Below are positions 33,368-42,503 of a stretch of DNA of 64,000 nt, in pieces (within the stretch, counting starts at the first letter, position 1; every line of letters begins with the position of its first letter). This DNA is from Mycobacterium sp. ITM-2016-00317 (lineage in GTDB: Bacteria > Actinomycetota > Actinomycetes > Mycobacteriales > Mycobacteriaceae). Location: the NCBI RefSeq assembly GCF_002968295.1, contig NZ_CP134399.1, positions 3,286,001-3,350,000 of the forward strand, given 5' to 3'. The notes below the pieces were generated by a model. That model searched no databases, was not told where the DNA came from, and saw nothing but the letters and a program-made list of their open reading frames with translations. The position numbers were made by a program, and so were the translations under genes.

Positions 33368-35070
33368 CGCAGCAGGTACTTCCGCGAGAACGGCACGGTC
33401 GCAGCGGGTTCGGCGGTGAGCAGCTCGCCGTCGGCGCGGACGTCGAACGTGCGCGGGTCGACCTCGACGTGCGGCAGCGCGCTGTTGCGCACCATGTCAC
33501 TCTTGCGCAGACCGCGGACCGAGGAGATGGGCAGCACGTTCTTGCGCAAACCGAGCCGCTGCGGCACACCCGCGTCGACGGCCAGCGACGACATGAACAC
33601 GAACCCCAGCTCGGCGGCGGCGTCCCCGAGCGCGCCCCAGTTCGCCCGCTGGATCACCGGCTCCGACGACGAGATGGACCCGGCGGCGTCCCCGAGCGCG
33701 GCCCACGCGACGAACCCGTTCTTGAGCACCACCTTCGGTTTGACGCCGAAGAACGCCGGATGCCAGATGACCAGATCGGCGACCTTGCCCACCTCGACGG
33801 AGCCGATGTGCGCCGCCGCCCCCACCGAGAGCGCCGGATTGATCGTGAGTTTGGCGATGTAGCGCTTGACCCGTTCGTTGTCGGCGGCCGCGGTCGTCTC
33901 CTCCGGAAGCCGGCCAACCCGCTGCTTCATCACCGACGCCAGCTGCCAGCAGTTGGCAATGTTCTCCGCGACCCGGCCCATGCCCTGGGTGTCGCTGCCG
34001 AAGATCGAGATCGCGCCCATGTCGTGCAGGAAGTCCTCGGCGACCATGGTCTGCGGCCGGATCCTCGCCTCGGCGAACGCGACGTCCTCCGGGACGTCCC
34101 AATTCATCAGGTGCGCCAGCATCGTCATCGGCACGCCCTCGTCGAGCCCGCCGAGGGTGTACGGGTTCGTCGGGTTCGTGGTGCCCGGGATGACGTTGTC
34201 GTAGCCGACGCAGCGGATCAGGTCCGGCGCATGTCCCCCGCCCGCGCCCTCGACGTGGTACAGGTGGATGGTCCGGTCACCGATGGTGGACATGGTGGTC
34301 TCGGAGAAGCCGAACTCGTTGATCGAGTCGGTGTGCAGGTGCACCGCGAAGTCCGCGGAGTCCGCAGCCACCAGCGTCTGGTCGATGATCGCCGGTGACG
34401 CCCCGAAGTCCTCGTGGATCTTCACCGCGCCGGCCCCGGCAGCCACCATCTCGAGCACCGCGGCGGGATCCGAGGAGCCACGTCCGAACGGGACGTAGTT
34501 CATCGGCGTGTACTCGCCGGCCTTGAGGAACAGGCCGAGGTTGCGCGGCCCGCCGGTGGCGACCTCGAACGTCGGCCCCAGGGAGCCGCCGATCAGCGTG
34601 GTCGTTCCGGTCGACAACGCGTGCTCGGTCTGCTGCGGGGAGATCAGATGCGCGTGGGTCTCGATGGCGCCCGCGGTGACGATCATGCCTTCGGCGGGGA
34701 TCGGCGTGGTCGCGGTTCCGACGACCATGCCGGCGGTGACACCGGGCATGGTGTCGGGGTTACCGGCCTTGCCGATGCCGACGATGCGCCCGTCGCGGAT
34801 CCCGATGTCGGCCTTGACGATCCCCGTCACCGCGTCGATGATCAGCGCGTTCATGATCACGTAGTCCAGCGCCCCGTCGGCGACCCTGGTCGACGGCCGG
34901 TAGCCTTCGCCGTCCCGCACGCTTTTTCCCGCGCCGCTGAGCAGTTCGTAGCCCGGCACGGTGTGGTCGTGCTCGACCTCGACGAACAGTTCGGAGTCGG
35001 CCAGCCGGACCCGGTCGCCGGTGGTGGGGCCGAACGCGCGGGCATAGGCCTTACGGTCGATCGCGGTCAT
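33364..35070 (-). CDS. ureC: Urease alpha (catalytic) subunit with altered active-site flap
   Basis: The 568-residue subunit hydrolyses urea to ammonia and carbamate. The nickel site is complete: H139/H141 (T-H-A-H-L), carbamylated K217 with H219 (V-K-I-H-E-D), H246, H272 and D360. From residue 217 the numbering coincides with Klebsiella aerogenes urease. The flap differs: the usual C-H-H reads A319-H320-L, so the flap cysteine is absent while the general-acid histidine stays, and the Y-H-T-E-G loop is Y-H-V-E-G. It is therefore a divergent urease, unlike the UreC of M. tuberculosis as I recall it. ATG 35070 overlaps the ureAB stop (ATGA). Confidence 0.96.
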   Translation of the reverse strand: MTAIDRKAYARAFGPTTGDRVRLADSELFVEVEHDHTVPGYELLSGAGKSVRDGEGYRPSTRVADGALDYVIMNALIIDAVTGIVKADIGIRDGRIVGIGKAGNPDTMPGVTAGMVVGTATTPIPAEGMIVTAGAIETHAHLISPQQTEHALSTGTTTLIGGSLGPTFEVATGGPRNLGLFLKAGEYTPMNYVPFGRGSSDPAAVLEMVAAGAGAVKIHEDFGASPAIIDQTLVAADSADFAVHLHTDSINEFGFSETTMSTIGDRTIHLYHVEGAGGGHAPDLIRCVGYDNVIPGTTNPTNPYTLGGLDEGVPMTMLAHLMNWDVPEDVAFAEARIRPQTMVAEDFLHDMGAISIFGSDTQGMGRVAENIANCWQLASVMKQRVGRLPEETTAAADNERVKRYIAKLTINPALSVGAAAHIGSVEVGKVADLVIWHPAFFGVKPKVVLKNGFVAWAALGDAAGSISSSEPVIQRANWGALGDAAAELGFVFMSSLAVDAGVPQRLGLRKNVLPISSVRGLRKSDMVRNSALPHVEVDPRTFDVRADGELLTAEPAATVPFSRKYLLR

Positions 35071-35729
35071 GACAGTCCACTCACCGCGTGCTCCAGCGCG
35101 CCGTCGGCGTCCAGGGGCCCGTCCACAGTGCCGGAGAACCCCTGGATGACGCGCGCGCCGGCCATCGGGACCAGGCGCACCTCGACGGGGATGCCGGGTT
35201 CGAAACGCACCCCGGAGCCCGACGGAATGTCGAGCTTGTGGCCCCACGCCGCACGCCGGTCGAAGTCCAGTGCCGCGTTGGTCTCGAAGAAGTGCGACTG
35301 GCTGCGCACCTGGATGTCGCGATCGCCGCGGTTGACCACGGTGAGCGCGATCCGCGGCGCACCGGGGAACAGTTGCACGGGTTCGTCGCCGACGATGACC
35401 TCACCGGGCCGGATCGCGTCCTGGCCCTGGGTGATCGGATCGATCAGCGTCACCAGTTTGGTCCCGTCGGGGAACGGCGCGTCCACCGCGACGATGCCCA
35501 CCATGTCGGGGACCCCGGGCTCACACTGCGCGGCGCCGAGCAGCCCGGAGGCGTGGTCGATCACCTCGTCGTAGGCCAGGTTCTTGCGCGCGGCCAACAG
35601 CACCTCGTCGACCAGCAACGCCACCGCCTCCGGGTGGCTGAGCAGCACACCCTCGCGCAGGTTGCGCCGGGCCAGTTCCGCGGCGCTGAACACAGTCAGC
35701 CGCTCGAGTTCGGTGGGCGTCAGGTTCAT
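35067..35729 (-). CDS. ureAB: Fused urease gamma-beta subunit (UreA-UreB)
   Basis: The 220-residue protein joins two urease subunits in one chain. The gamma part (about 1-100) starts M-N-L-T-P-T-E-L-E-R-L-T-V-F and contains A-R-R-N-L-R-E-G-V-L-L-S-H-P-E-A-V-A. The beta part (from about 110) has P-G-E-V-I-V-G-D-E-P-V, S-Q-S-H-F-F-E-T-N-A-A-L-D-F-D-R and G-S-G-V-R-F-E-P-G. Fusion in this order is known from Helicobacter UreA and some actinobacteria. ATG 35729 has AGGAG four bases upstream and fits the gamma-subunit N-terminus. It is followed by ureC with a 4-nt overlap. Confidence 0.95.
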   Translation of the reverse strand: MNLTPTELERLTVFSAAELARRNLREGVLLSHPEAVALLVDEVLLAARKNLAYDEVIDHASGLLGAAQCEPGVPDMVGIVAVDAPFPDGTKLVTLIDPITQGQDAIRPGEVIVGDEPVQLFPGAPRIALTVVNRGDRDIQVRSQSHFFETNAALDFDRRAAWGHKLDIPSGSGVRFEPGIPVEVRLVPMAGARVIQGFSGTVDGPLDADGALEHAVSGLS

Positions 35730-35737
35730 CTCTCTCC

Positions 35738-36409
35738 TCAACTGGCGAACAGGCGCACGCCGTCGCCGCGACGTTGCGCGGCGATGTCGGCGTAGGCGGT
35801 GAACGGGGCGGGGGTGGTGCGCGGCCGCAGGGCCAGCACGTCGAGCAGATGCGGGGTCAGCGTCGTCGCGATCCGCTGGGCGCCGAGGTGCCCGATGATC
35901 CCCAGACGTAGTGCGGCGCCGGTGATTCCGGACAGCACCTGCCATATCGCCACCGTCTCGGCGGTGGCCAGGGTCAGTCCCGCGGCGCGCAGGCACACCG
36001 CCTGCACGACCGGCAGGTGCCCGGGAGCGGTGCCGGCCAGGACCCGGTCACGGTAGTCGGCCACCTCCCCTGCCCCGGCGCGGACGACCGCGGTGAACGT
36101 GGCCAGCGTGGCCGCGCCCGCCCGGCGGGAGGCTTCCCGCAGCACCGACATCGTGGCGCAGGCCTCGGCGAGCAGGTCGACTTCGGCCGGGTCGGCGGCC
36201 CACGCGCTGCGCAGCAGCACCCGGTCACAGTGGTGCCACCGGCCGTGCAGCTGCTCGGCGGTGAACGCGGTGACGTCGTCCTCGTCGCACACCAAGCCGT
36301 CGCGGTGCGATCCCTCCAGACCCGACGAGAACGCGAAGCCCCCTGACGGAAAGGCGCTGTCGGCGAACCGGATCGCCGCGAGCAGCTGTCCGGTGTCAGT
36401 CATCGACAC
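35738..36409 (-). CDS. ureF: Urease accessory protein UreF
   Basis: This 223-residue helical protein binds UreD and gates UreG during nickel insertion. Diagnostic parts are F-A-D-S-A-F-P-S-G-G-F-A-F-S-S-G-L-E near the N-terminus, then G-H-L-P-V-V-Q-A-V-C and L-R-L-G-I-I-G-H-L-G-A-Q-R. It lies between ureE (14-nt overlap at its start) and ureAB (8 nt downstream), so accessory genes flank the structural genes on both sides. Confidence 0.92.
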   Translation of the reverse strand: MSMTDTGQLLAAIRFADSAFPSGGFAFSSGLEGSHRDGLVCDEDDVTAFTAEQLHGRWHHCDRVLLRSAWAADPAEVDLLAEACATMSVLREASRRAGAATLATFTAVVRAGAGEVADYRDRVLAGTAPGHLPVVQAVCLRAAGLTLATAETVAIWQVLSGITGAALRLGIIGHLGAQRIATTLTPHLLDVLALRPRTTPAPFTAYADIAAQRRGDGVRLFAS

Positions 36410-36842
36410 GCTCGACGCGGCCGCTGTCCAGCAGATCGGCGATGCGGGCCGTGTAATCCGGCTCCGCGGACTCCAGGTGCACCACCAGCCTGTCGTCGTC
36501 CCGGTCGACCTTCCAGTGCAGATGCCCGGCGAGGAAGCCCAGCTGCAGCGCGGCCCCGACGTCGCAGGCCCGCAACGTCATCCGGGTCGGTGCGCCCGCA
36601 CGCACCACGACGGCCCGGTCGGCCTCCAGCAGCAGCACCGCCCCGTCGGCGAGGCCGGTGTCACCGGTCAGCGCGACGGCATAGTCGACGCCCGCGTCGG
36701 AGGTCACCCTCAACCGCCTGCGATCCAGGTCGTAGACGTCGAGGTGCACGTACTCCACGGCATGCTGGTGGCGCAGCTCCTGCAGCCGGGAAGCGACGGC
36801 GTCGTCGTGGACCCACCCGACGACGCCGTCCAGCAACCGCAC
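36396..36842 (-). CDS. ureE: Urease accessory nickel chaperone UreE
   Basis: The 148-residue protein fits UreE. An N-terminal peptide-binding-like domain contains Y-D-L-D-R-R-R-L-R-V-T-S-D-A-G-V-D-Y. The metal-binding C-terminal domain contains G-A-A-L-Q-L-G-F-L-A-G-H-L-H-W-K-V, equivalent to the usual y-x-L-G-N-R-H. There is no histidine-rich tail, so nickel would be bound only at the domain site. GTG 36842 follows the amidase stop by one base. Weaker conservation than the other ure genes lowers certainty slightly. Confidence 0.82.
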   Translation of the reverse strand: MRLLDGVVGWVHDDAVASRLQELRHQHAVEYVHLDVYDLDRRRLRVTSDAGVDYAVALTGDTGLADGAVLLLEADRAVVVRAGAPTRMTLRACDVGAALQLGFLAGHLHWKVDRDDDRLVVHLESAEPDYTARIADLLDSGRVERVDD

Positions 36843-36843
36843 G

Positions 36844-38250
36844 TCAGGCCGCTTCTGCGGTGACCGGGGCGATCCGGCCGACGACGTCCGAGTTCTGTTC
36901 CAGCGCATAGCCGACCTGCAGGATCTCCGGCTCGGCGAACGGCTTGCCGAGGATCTGCACGCCGAGCGGGAGACCGCCGGAGGTGAAGGCGGCGGGCACC
37001 GACAGCGACGGCAGCCCGGTCACGTTGGCCGGCGCCGAGTAGCGCACGTACGCGGCCGTCGCCGCCTCGGCCGTGCCGTCGGGCCACGTGATGAACGGAT
37101 CGGATCGCAGCGTCGCCGGGCCGACCAGGGTGGGTGCGAGCAGCACGTCGATGCTGTCGAACATGTCCCGCCACGCGCCCTGGATCAGGGTGCGCAGCCG
37201 CAGCGCGTTGACGTAGTCGGTGGCCAGTTCGGCGGCGCCGACCTCCAGCAGCGTGCGCACCTCGTCGGTGAACTTCTCCGGCGAGTGGCGCAGGTAGTCG
37301 TGGTGGTAGGCGGCGGCCTCAGGCATCATGATGGCCCACTCGGTCGGGATGATGTGTTCGGCCAGCGGGATCTGCACCTCGACCAGTTCTGCGCCCAACC
37401 CTTCCAGCAGCGCGGCCGCCGTCGCGGCCGCGGCGGCGGCCTCGGGGTCGATCTGCTGGGTGTAGTAGTTGGTCGGGATGCCGATCTTCTTGCCGGCGAC
37501 CCCGGCGTCGATGCCGTCGGCCATGTCGGGCACCGGCCGGTCGACGGTGGCGGGGTCGCGCCGGTCGTAGCCGGACATCGCGGTCATGACGAGCGCGGAG
37601 TCGATCACGTTGCGGCTCAGCGGGCCGACGTGGTCCAGCGACCAGGACAGCGACGCCACCCCAACGCGGGAGGCCCGCCCGTAGGTCGGTTTCAGCCCGA
37701 CGGTGCCGCACAACGCCGCCGGGATGCGGATCGACCCGCCGGTGTCGCTGCCCAGCGCGACGTGCACCACGCCCGCGCCGACTGCGGCACCGGATCCGCC
37801 GCTGGACCCGCCCGGGGTCCGGTCCGGCGCCCACGGATTCCCCGAAGTCGGTGTCGTTGCGCCGTAGGCGAATTCGTGCGTGTGGGTCTTGCCGATCAGG
37901 ATCATCCCGGCGTCGAAGAGTTTCGCGACGGACACCGAGTCGGCCTCGGGGACATAGGTGTCCCGCTGCGCGGAGCTCGAGGTGGTCTTCACCCCGGCGG
38001 TGTCGTAGAGGTCCTTGACACCCAGCGGGATGCCGTGCAGGGGCCCGCGGTAATTGCCGTCGGCGATCTCCTTCTCGGCGATCTTGGCCTGCTCCAGCGC
38101 GATCTCGGGGGTGGTGGTGACGAACGCGGTCAGCGCGGGCTCGGTCTCCTCGAGCCGCTGCAGCGACGAGCGGGTGACCTCGACCGGTGAGACCTCCTTG
38201 GCCTTGATCTTCGCCGCGACCTCGATGAGCGGGAGTTCGTACAGTTCCAT
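36844..38250 (-). CDS. Amidase-signature hydrolase (AtzE/GatA-like)
   Basis: The 468-residue enzyme has the Ser-cisSer-Lys triad: K79 (G-V-K-D-L-Y-D), S149 (G-G-S-S-G-G) and nucleophile S173 (G-S-D-T-G-G-S-I-R). It follows a 65-residue AtzG/GatC-like gene by 15 nt and precedes ureE by one base. AtzE of the cyanuric acid pathway needs AtzG as partner, so this is the likely catalytic member of such a complex (inference). Its product would feed urease if the substrate is an N-acylurea, biuret, allophanate-like or ureide compound. The actual substrate is not readable. Confidence 0.9.
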   Translation of the reverse strand: MELYELPLIEVAAKIKAKEVSPVEVTRSSLQRLEETEPALTAFVTTTPEIALEQAKIAEKEIADGNYRGPLHGIPLGVKDLYDTAGVKTTSSSAQRDTYVPEADSVSVAKLFDAGMILIGKTHTHEFAYGATTPTSGNPWAPDRTPGGSSGGSGAAVGAGVVHVALGSDTGGSIRIPAALCGTVGLKPTYGRASRVGVASLSWSLDHVGPLSRNVIDSALVMTAMSGYDRRDPATVDRPVPDMADGIDAGVAGKKIGIPTNYYTQQIDPEAAAAAATAAALLEGLGAELVEVQIPLAEHIIPTEWAIMMPEAAAYHHDYLRHSPEKFTDEVRTLLEVGAAELATDYVNALRLRTLIQGAWRDMFDSIDVLLAPTLVGPATLRSDPFITWPDGTAEAATAAYVRYSAPANVTGLPSLSVPAAFTSGGLPLGVQILGKPFAEPEILQVGYALEQNSDVVGRIAPVTAEAA

Positions 38251-38265
38251 CAGTGTGTGCCTTTC

Positions 38266-38463
38266 TCAGTACCAGCCGGCGTTGAACCCGACCGCGGGGA
38301 CGGTTTCGCCCAGCCCGTCGACCGAGGCACGGCGGATCAGCGCGAGGGTGGATGCGTAGGTCTCGTAGTGCTCGGCCAGCCGCTCCGGCGCGACGGTCAG
38401 GCCGGCGTACTCGAACACCGCGGAGATGTCCTCCGCGGACGGCTCGGGGGTGGTGTCGGACAT
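38266..38463 (-). CDS. AtzG-like small amidase subunit (DUF4089/GatC type)
   Basis: The 65-residue helical protein has the pattern of AtzG: an acidic N-terminus, then Y-A-G-L-T-V-A-P-E-R-L-A-E-H-Y-E-T-Y, then L-A-L-I-R-R-A-S and a glycine/proline-rich tail. AtzG (about 68 residues) wraps around AtzE and is needed for its stability. Its place between two amidase genes leaves open which one it serves; the closer downstream amidase is more likely. The ATG start has GAGGAGATCCC just upstream. Confidence 0.82.
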   Translation of the reverse strand: MSDTTPEPSAEDISAVFEYAGLTVAPERLAEHYETYASTLALIRRASVDGLGETVPAVGFNAGWY

Positions 38464-38505
38464 GGGATCTCCTCGGGGTTGTGGTGGTACGTCACCTCGG
38501 CTGGG

Positions 38506-39861
38506 TCACGTCAAAACCGGCACACGGACGCCGCCGGCGAGCGTCTCGAAACTGCGCCCCGCACCGAGCACCGTCGCGTCGGCCCCGGGGCGGGCCATCA
38601 GCTGCAGGCCGATCGGCAGTCCGTCGGTGCCGAAGCCCGCGGGCACGGTCAGCGCCGGCATCCCGGTGACGTTCGCGGGCACGGTCAGCGCGTTGATGCC
38701 GTCGAGAATTCGCACGGTCGTGCCGCCAAGCTCGACCTCGGTCGAACCGTACGGCGGCGCGGTCATCGCAATGGTGGCCGACACCAGCACGTCGACTTCG
38801 GCGAACATCGCGTCCATGCCCGCGATGACCGCGGTCCGGGCGCGCAGCGCCTCCAGGTACTCGACACCGGTGTAAGCCGCGCCGACGGCCAGCGCCTGCT
38901 GGACGTCGTCACCGAACTTGTCGGGGCTCATGCCGGTCTGCGCCGCGTGCCAGGTGGCGGCCTCGACCCCGCAGACCACGTTGACCACGTGCGGGCACAA
39001 CTCGACGTCGGTGAACTTCACTCGGCGGATGGTCGCGCCGGCGCGTTCCAGGCTGCGAACCGCGTCGTCGAAGGTCGCGGCCACGTCAGGGGCGAGCCGG
39101 TCGCAGAAGTACGGTTCGGCGACCCCGATGGTCAGACCGTCCAGGCCGCGGTCGAATTCGCTGCGGAAGTCCGGCACCGGCGCGGCGTTGCTGTACGGGT
39201 CGGCCGGGTCGTGGCCGGCGATCACCTCCAGCAGCGCGACGGTGTCCTCGACGGTGCGGCCCAGCGGTCCGGTGTGGTCGAGTGTGGAACTGAGTGCGCT
39301 GACCCCGCGCCGACTCACCGTGCCGAACGTCGGCTTGTGGCCGGTGACCCCGCACAGCGCAGCCGGGATGCGGATCGATCCTCCGGTATCGGTGCCCAGC
39401 CCGGCGGTCGTCACCCCCGCGGCGATGGCCGCGCCGGTGCCACCGCTGGAGCCGCCGGGGATGCGGTCCAGCGACCACGGGTTCCGCGTCGGCGGGGTGC
39501 AGACGCCGTAGGCGTACTCGTGGGTGGTGGTCTTGCCCAGGATGATCGCGCCGGCCGCCCGTATCCGCCGCACCGCCTCGGAGTCCTCCGTCGCCAGATG
39601 CTCTGGGGCGCCGAGCGATCCGTTGCCGGTGCGGTAGCCGCCGACGTCATAGATGTCCTTGACGACCACGGGGAGCCCGGCCAGCGCTCCCGCCGGGCCG
39701 GTCTCGCGCTGGCGCTGGGCCACGGCGAGCGCCTCGTCGGCGAAGACCGCGGCGAAGGCCTGCACCTTGTCCTCGGTCCGGGCGACCTGGGCCAGCGCGG
39801 CGCGTACCGCGTCGACGGGGTCGGGTGCGGTGGCGGGCTCGGCGGCGAGCACTTCGGTCAT
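38506..39861 (-). CDS. Second amidase-signature hydrolase
   Basis: The 451-residue enzyme has a complete amidase-signature triad: K68 (V-V-K-D-I-Y-D), S138 (G-G-S-S-G-G-T) and S162 (G-T-D-T-G-G-S-I-R). It is clearly paralogous to the amidase 36844-38250, sharing order and spacing, but differs throughout the substrate-facing second half. The amidase 42 nt downstream of the AtzG-like gene and this one could act in sequence on one substrate, as AtzE and AtzF do. It starts 9 nt after the ABC ATPase stop. Confidence 0.88.
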   Translation of the reverse strand: MTEVLAAEPATAPDPVDAVRAALAQVARTEDKVQAFAAVFADEALAVAQRQRETGPAGALAGLPVVVKDIYDVGGYRTGNGSLGAPEHLATEDSEAVRRIRAAGAIILGKTTTHEYAYGVCTPPTRNPWSLDRIPGGSSGGTGAAIAAGVTTAGLGTDTGGSIRIPAALCGVTGHKPTFGTVSRRGVSALSSTLDHTGPLGRTVEDTVALLEVIAGHDPADPYSNAAPVPDFRSEFDRGLDGLTIGVAEPYFCDRLAPDVAATFDDAVRSLERAGATIRRVKFTDVELCPHVVNVVCGVEAATWHAAQTGMSPDKFGDDVQQALAVGAAYTGVEYLEALRARTAVIAGMDAMFAEVDVLVSATIAMTAPPYGSTEVELGGTTVRILDGINALTVPANVTGMPALTVPAGFGTDGLPIGLQLMARPGADATVLGAGRSFETLAGGVRVPVLT

Positions 39862-39870
39862 GGTGTCCTT

Positions 39871-40683
39871 TCAGCCGGCGGCCGCGGCCAGGTCCGGTTC
39901 GAGCACGGCGTCGACGAGCTTGCGGGTGATCTCGGTGCCGGGGTCGGTGAGCAGCTGGTCCACCGGGCCGGACTCGACGAGCCTGCCGTGGTCCAGCACG
40001 CCTGCGTGTTCGCACATGTGCTCGACGAGTGCCAGGTTGTGCGTGATCAGCAGCATCGTCAGCTTGCGTTCGCGCTGAAGGTCTTTGAGCAGGTTGAGGA
40101 TCTGCGCCTGCACGGACACGTCCAGCGCCGCGGTGGGTTCGTCGAGGACCACGAACTCGGGGTCGGTGACCAGCGCGCGGGCGATGCCGAGGCGCTGCCG
40201 CTGCCCGCCGGAGAATTCGTGGATGTAGCGGTCGTAGTGCGACGGCAGCATGCCGACCCGGTCCAGCAGCTCCAGCGTCTTCTTGCGGGCCTCGGCGGCT
40301 GAGCCGACGGCACGGAACAGGGTCAGCGGGTAGGCGATCTGCGCGCCGACGCTGCGGCGCGGGTTGAACGCCGAACCCGAGTCCTGGAACACCATCTGGA
40401 TGTGTCGGCGGTAGCGGCGCATGTCCAGGTCGGACAGGCCGACCAGTTCGTTGCCGTCGAAGGTCACCGACCCCGATGTCGGGGTCTCCAGCCGCATCAC
40501 CATGCGGCCGGTGGTGGTCTTGCCGGAGCCGGATTCGCCGATCAAGCCGAAGGTTTCGCCCCGCTGGATGTCGAAGCTGACCGAGTCCACCGCGACGAAG
40601 TCGCCGCGTTTGCCGTCCTCCCCGCGCACGGAGAACACCTTGGTGAGATCGGTGACGCGGATCAGTGGTTCGCTACGCGACAT
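39871..40683 (-). CDS. Oligopeptide/nickel-type ABC importer ATPase (OppF/DppF class)
   Basis: The 270-residue ATPase has Walker A G-E-S-G-S-G-K-T-T-T, Q-loop V-F-Q-D-S, signature F-S-G-G-Q-R-Q-R-L-G-I-A-R, Walker B F-V-V-L-D-E-P-T-A-A-L-D and I-T-H-N. It lacks the long C-terminal Fe-S/oligopeptide tail of some OppF proteins. Its start overlaps the end of the OppD-class gene by 11 nt. With that partner frameshifted, this subunit may be the only intact ATPase of the transporter. Confidence 0.93.
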   Translation of the reverse strand: MSRSEPLIRVTDLTKVFSVRGEDGKRGDFVAVDSVSFDIQRGETFGLIGESGSGKTTTGRMVMRLETPTSGSVTFDGNELVGLSDLDMRRYRRHIQMVFQDSGSAFNPRRSVGAQIAYPLTLFRAVGSAAEARKKTLELLDRVGMLPSHYDRYIHEFSGGQRQRLGIARALVTDPEFVVLDEPTAALDVSVQAQILNLLKDLQRERKLTMLLITHNLALVEHMCEHAGVLDHGRLVESGPVDQLLTDPGTEITRKLVDAVLEPDLAAAAG

Positions 40684-41553
40684 CGGCGGTCTCCTTCGTG
40701 GTGTCGCCGTGGAACTCGAACAGCCGCCGGTCGGCGCGCGGCACCCCGCGGGTGGCGTCGTCGAGCCGCAGGCGGGGCACCGCGCGCATCAGTCCCTTGG
40801 TGTACGGATGTTGCGGCCGGTTCAGCACCTGGTCCACGGTGCCGGATTCCAGCACGTCCCCGCGGCGCATGACGGTGACGTCGGTGCACACGTGGGCCAC
40901 GACGCCGAAGTCGTGGGTCACCAGCAGGATCGATGTGCCGAGTTCCCGGTTGATCTCGACGAGCAGGTCGAGGATCTGCTTCTGCACGGTGGCGTCCAGT
41001 GCGGTGGTGGGCTCGTCGGCCAGCAACAGTTCGGGCGGCACGACAGGGCGATCGCGATGACGACGCGCTGACGCTGGCCGCCGGAGAGCTCGTGCGGGTA
41101 GGACTTCATCCGGCGCTTCGGGTCCGGCAGGGCGACCAGGTCCAGCACCTCGAGCGCTTTCGCCCGAGCGGTGGCCTTGTCGACGCGCTGGTGCAGCCGG
41201 ATCACCTCCATGAGCTGTGCGCCGATGGTAAATGACGGGTCCAGCGCCGACAGCGCGTTCTGCGAGACGAGGCCGATGTGCGGTCCTCGGATGGCACGCA
41301 TCTGCTTGTCGGTCTTGTCCAGCAGGTTCTCGCCGCGGAACAGGATCTCCCCGCTGGTGATCCGGGCCCTGGTGGTGCCCAGCAGGCGCAGCACCGCCAG
41401 TGAGGTCACCGACTTGCCCGAGCCCGACTCCCCCACCAGCCCGAGGATGCCGCCGTCGCGGACGGTGATGTTCGCGTTCTTGACCGCGTGGACCACACCA
41501 CCGTCGGTGTGGAACTCGACGGACAGGTTCTTGATCTCCAGTGCGTTGTGCAT
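40673..41553 (-). pseudogene. Oligopeptide/nickel-type ABC ATPase (OppD/DppD class), interrupted by a frameshift
   Basis: From ATG 41553 the frame encodes Walker A G-E-S-G-S-G-K-S, Q-loop L-V-S-Q-N and signature L-S-G-G-Q-R-Q-R-V-V-I-A-I-A-L, as far as S-C-R-P174. The continuation E-L-L-L-A-D-E-P-T-T-A-L-D, V-T-H-D and the C-terminus (P-Q-H-P-Y-T-K-G) is in another frame and ends at 40673. One missing base near 41028-41036, most simply one C of a C/G run, explains it. Restored, the protein would be 293 residues. All overlaps with neighbours are kept, so the change is recent or a sequencing error. Confidence 0.85.
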
Positions 41554-42503
41554 CAGCTGGTCTGCTTTCGCGGGTCGAGGGCGTCACGGATGCCGTCGCC
41601 GACGAGGTTGAACGCCAGCGAGACGACGAGGATCAGCAGGCCCGGGATCGTGGCCACGTGGTAGATGCCTTCCAGCAGAACGTTTTTCCCGTCAGCGGTC
41701 ATGATCCCCCAGTCCGGGGTGGGTGGGATGACACCGACTCCGAGGAAGCTCAGGCCCGACGCCACCACGATCATCAGCCCGCACAGCGTGGTGGCGTAGA
41801 CCAGCAGCTGGACCACCACGTTCGGCATCAGCTCACGGAACATCAGCAGCACCGGGTTGGCGCCGTAGGCGCGGGCGGCCTCGATGTAGTCCTTGGACGA
41901 TTCCTGAACGGTGGCGGTGTAGGCGACCCGCGCCATGTACGGGATCAGCGTGATACCGATCGCGAGCATCACGTTGCCCAGCCCGGCGCCCAGCACCGCC
42001 GACAGCGCGATCGCCAGCAACACCAGCGGGAACGCGAACAGCACGTCGAGGATCCGCATCAGCGTCTCGCCTGCGCGGCTGCGCCGGTAACCGGCGAACA
42101 GTCCGATCATCAGCGCCAGCGGGAAGACCACGAGCACCGGGACCACCGCGACGGTCAACGAGTTGCGGCCGCCGTAGAGCAGCCGGGTCCAGATGTCGCG
42201 GCCCTGCCCGTCCAGGCCCAGCAGGTGGCCGTCGGTGCCGACGCCGGCCAGCCGGTTGACCGGGTCACCGGCCACCGGGCTGTAGGGCGTCAGCAGCGGC
42301 GCGAACACCGCAGCCAGCGCCACCAGGACCAGCACGCCCAGGGATACCACCGCCCACTTGTCGCGCCCGAATGCGCGTACCGCGAGACGCCACTGTGGCT
42401 GCGACGCATCGGATTCGGTGCGCATGTCGCCACCCGCGGGGGCGCGGCGGGCCCCGACCAGGGAGCGGCCCATCCCGACCGCGGCATCGGTCATTGCACT
42501 CAT
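41553..42503 (-). CDS. ABC importer permease, DppC/NikC type
   Basis: The 316-residue permease has an N-terminal cytoplasmic segment, one helix, then the domain G-T-D-G-H-L-L-G-L-D-G-Q-G-R-D-I-W-T-R-L-L-Y-G-G-R, typical of DppC. The coupling motif is E-A-A-R-A-Y-G-A-N-P. It sits in the inner membrane with the DppB-type permease. The ATG overlaps the dppB-like stop (ATGA), and the end touches the ATPase start. Confidence 0.93.
   Translation of the reverse strand: MSAMTDAAVGMGRSLVGARRAPAGGDMRTESDASQPQWRLAVRAFGRDKWAVVSLGVLVLVALAAVFAPLLTPYSPVAGDPVNRLAGVGTDGHLLGLDGQGRDIWTRLLYGGRNSLTVAVVPVLVVFPLALMIGLFAGYRRSRAGETLMRILDVLFAFPLVLLAIALSAVLGAGLGNVMLAIGITLIPYMARVAYTATVQESSKDYIEAARAYGANPVLLMFRELMPNVVVQLLVYATTLCGLMIVVASGLSFLGVGVIPPTPDWGIMTADGKNVLLEGIYHVATIPGLLILVVSLAFNLVGDGIRDALDPRKQTS

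Noticed and set aside
38257..40302. A 681-codon plus-strand frame across the amidase genes
   Set aside because: It is a pure antisense shadow of amidase triads and an ABC ATPase that are unmistakable on the other strand.
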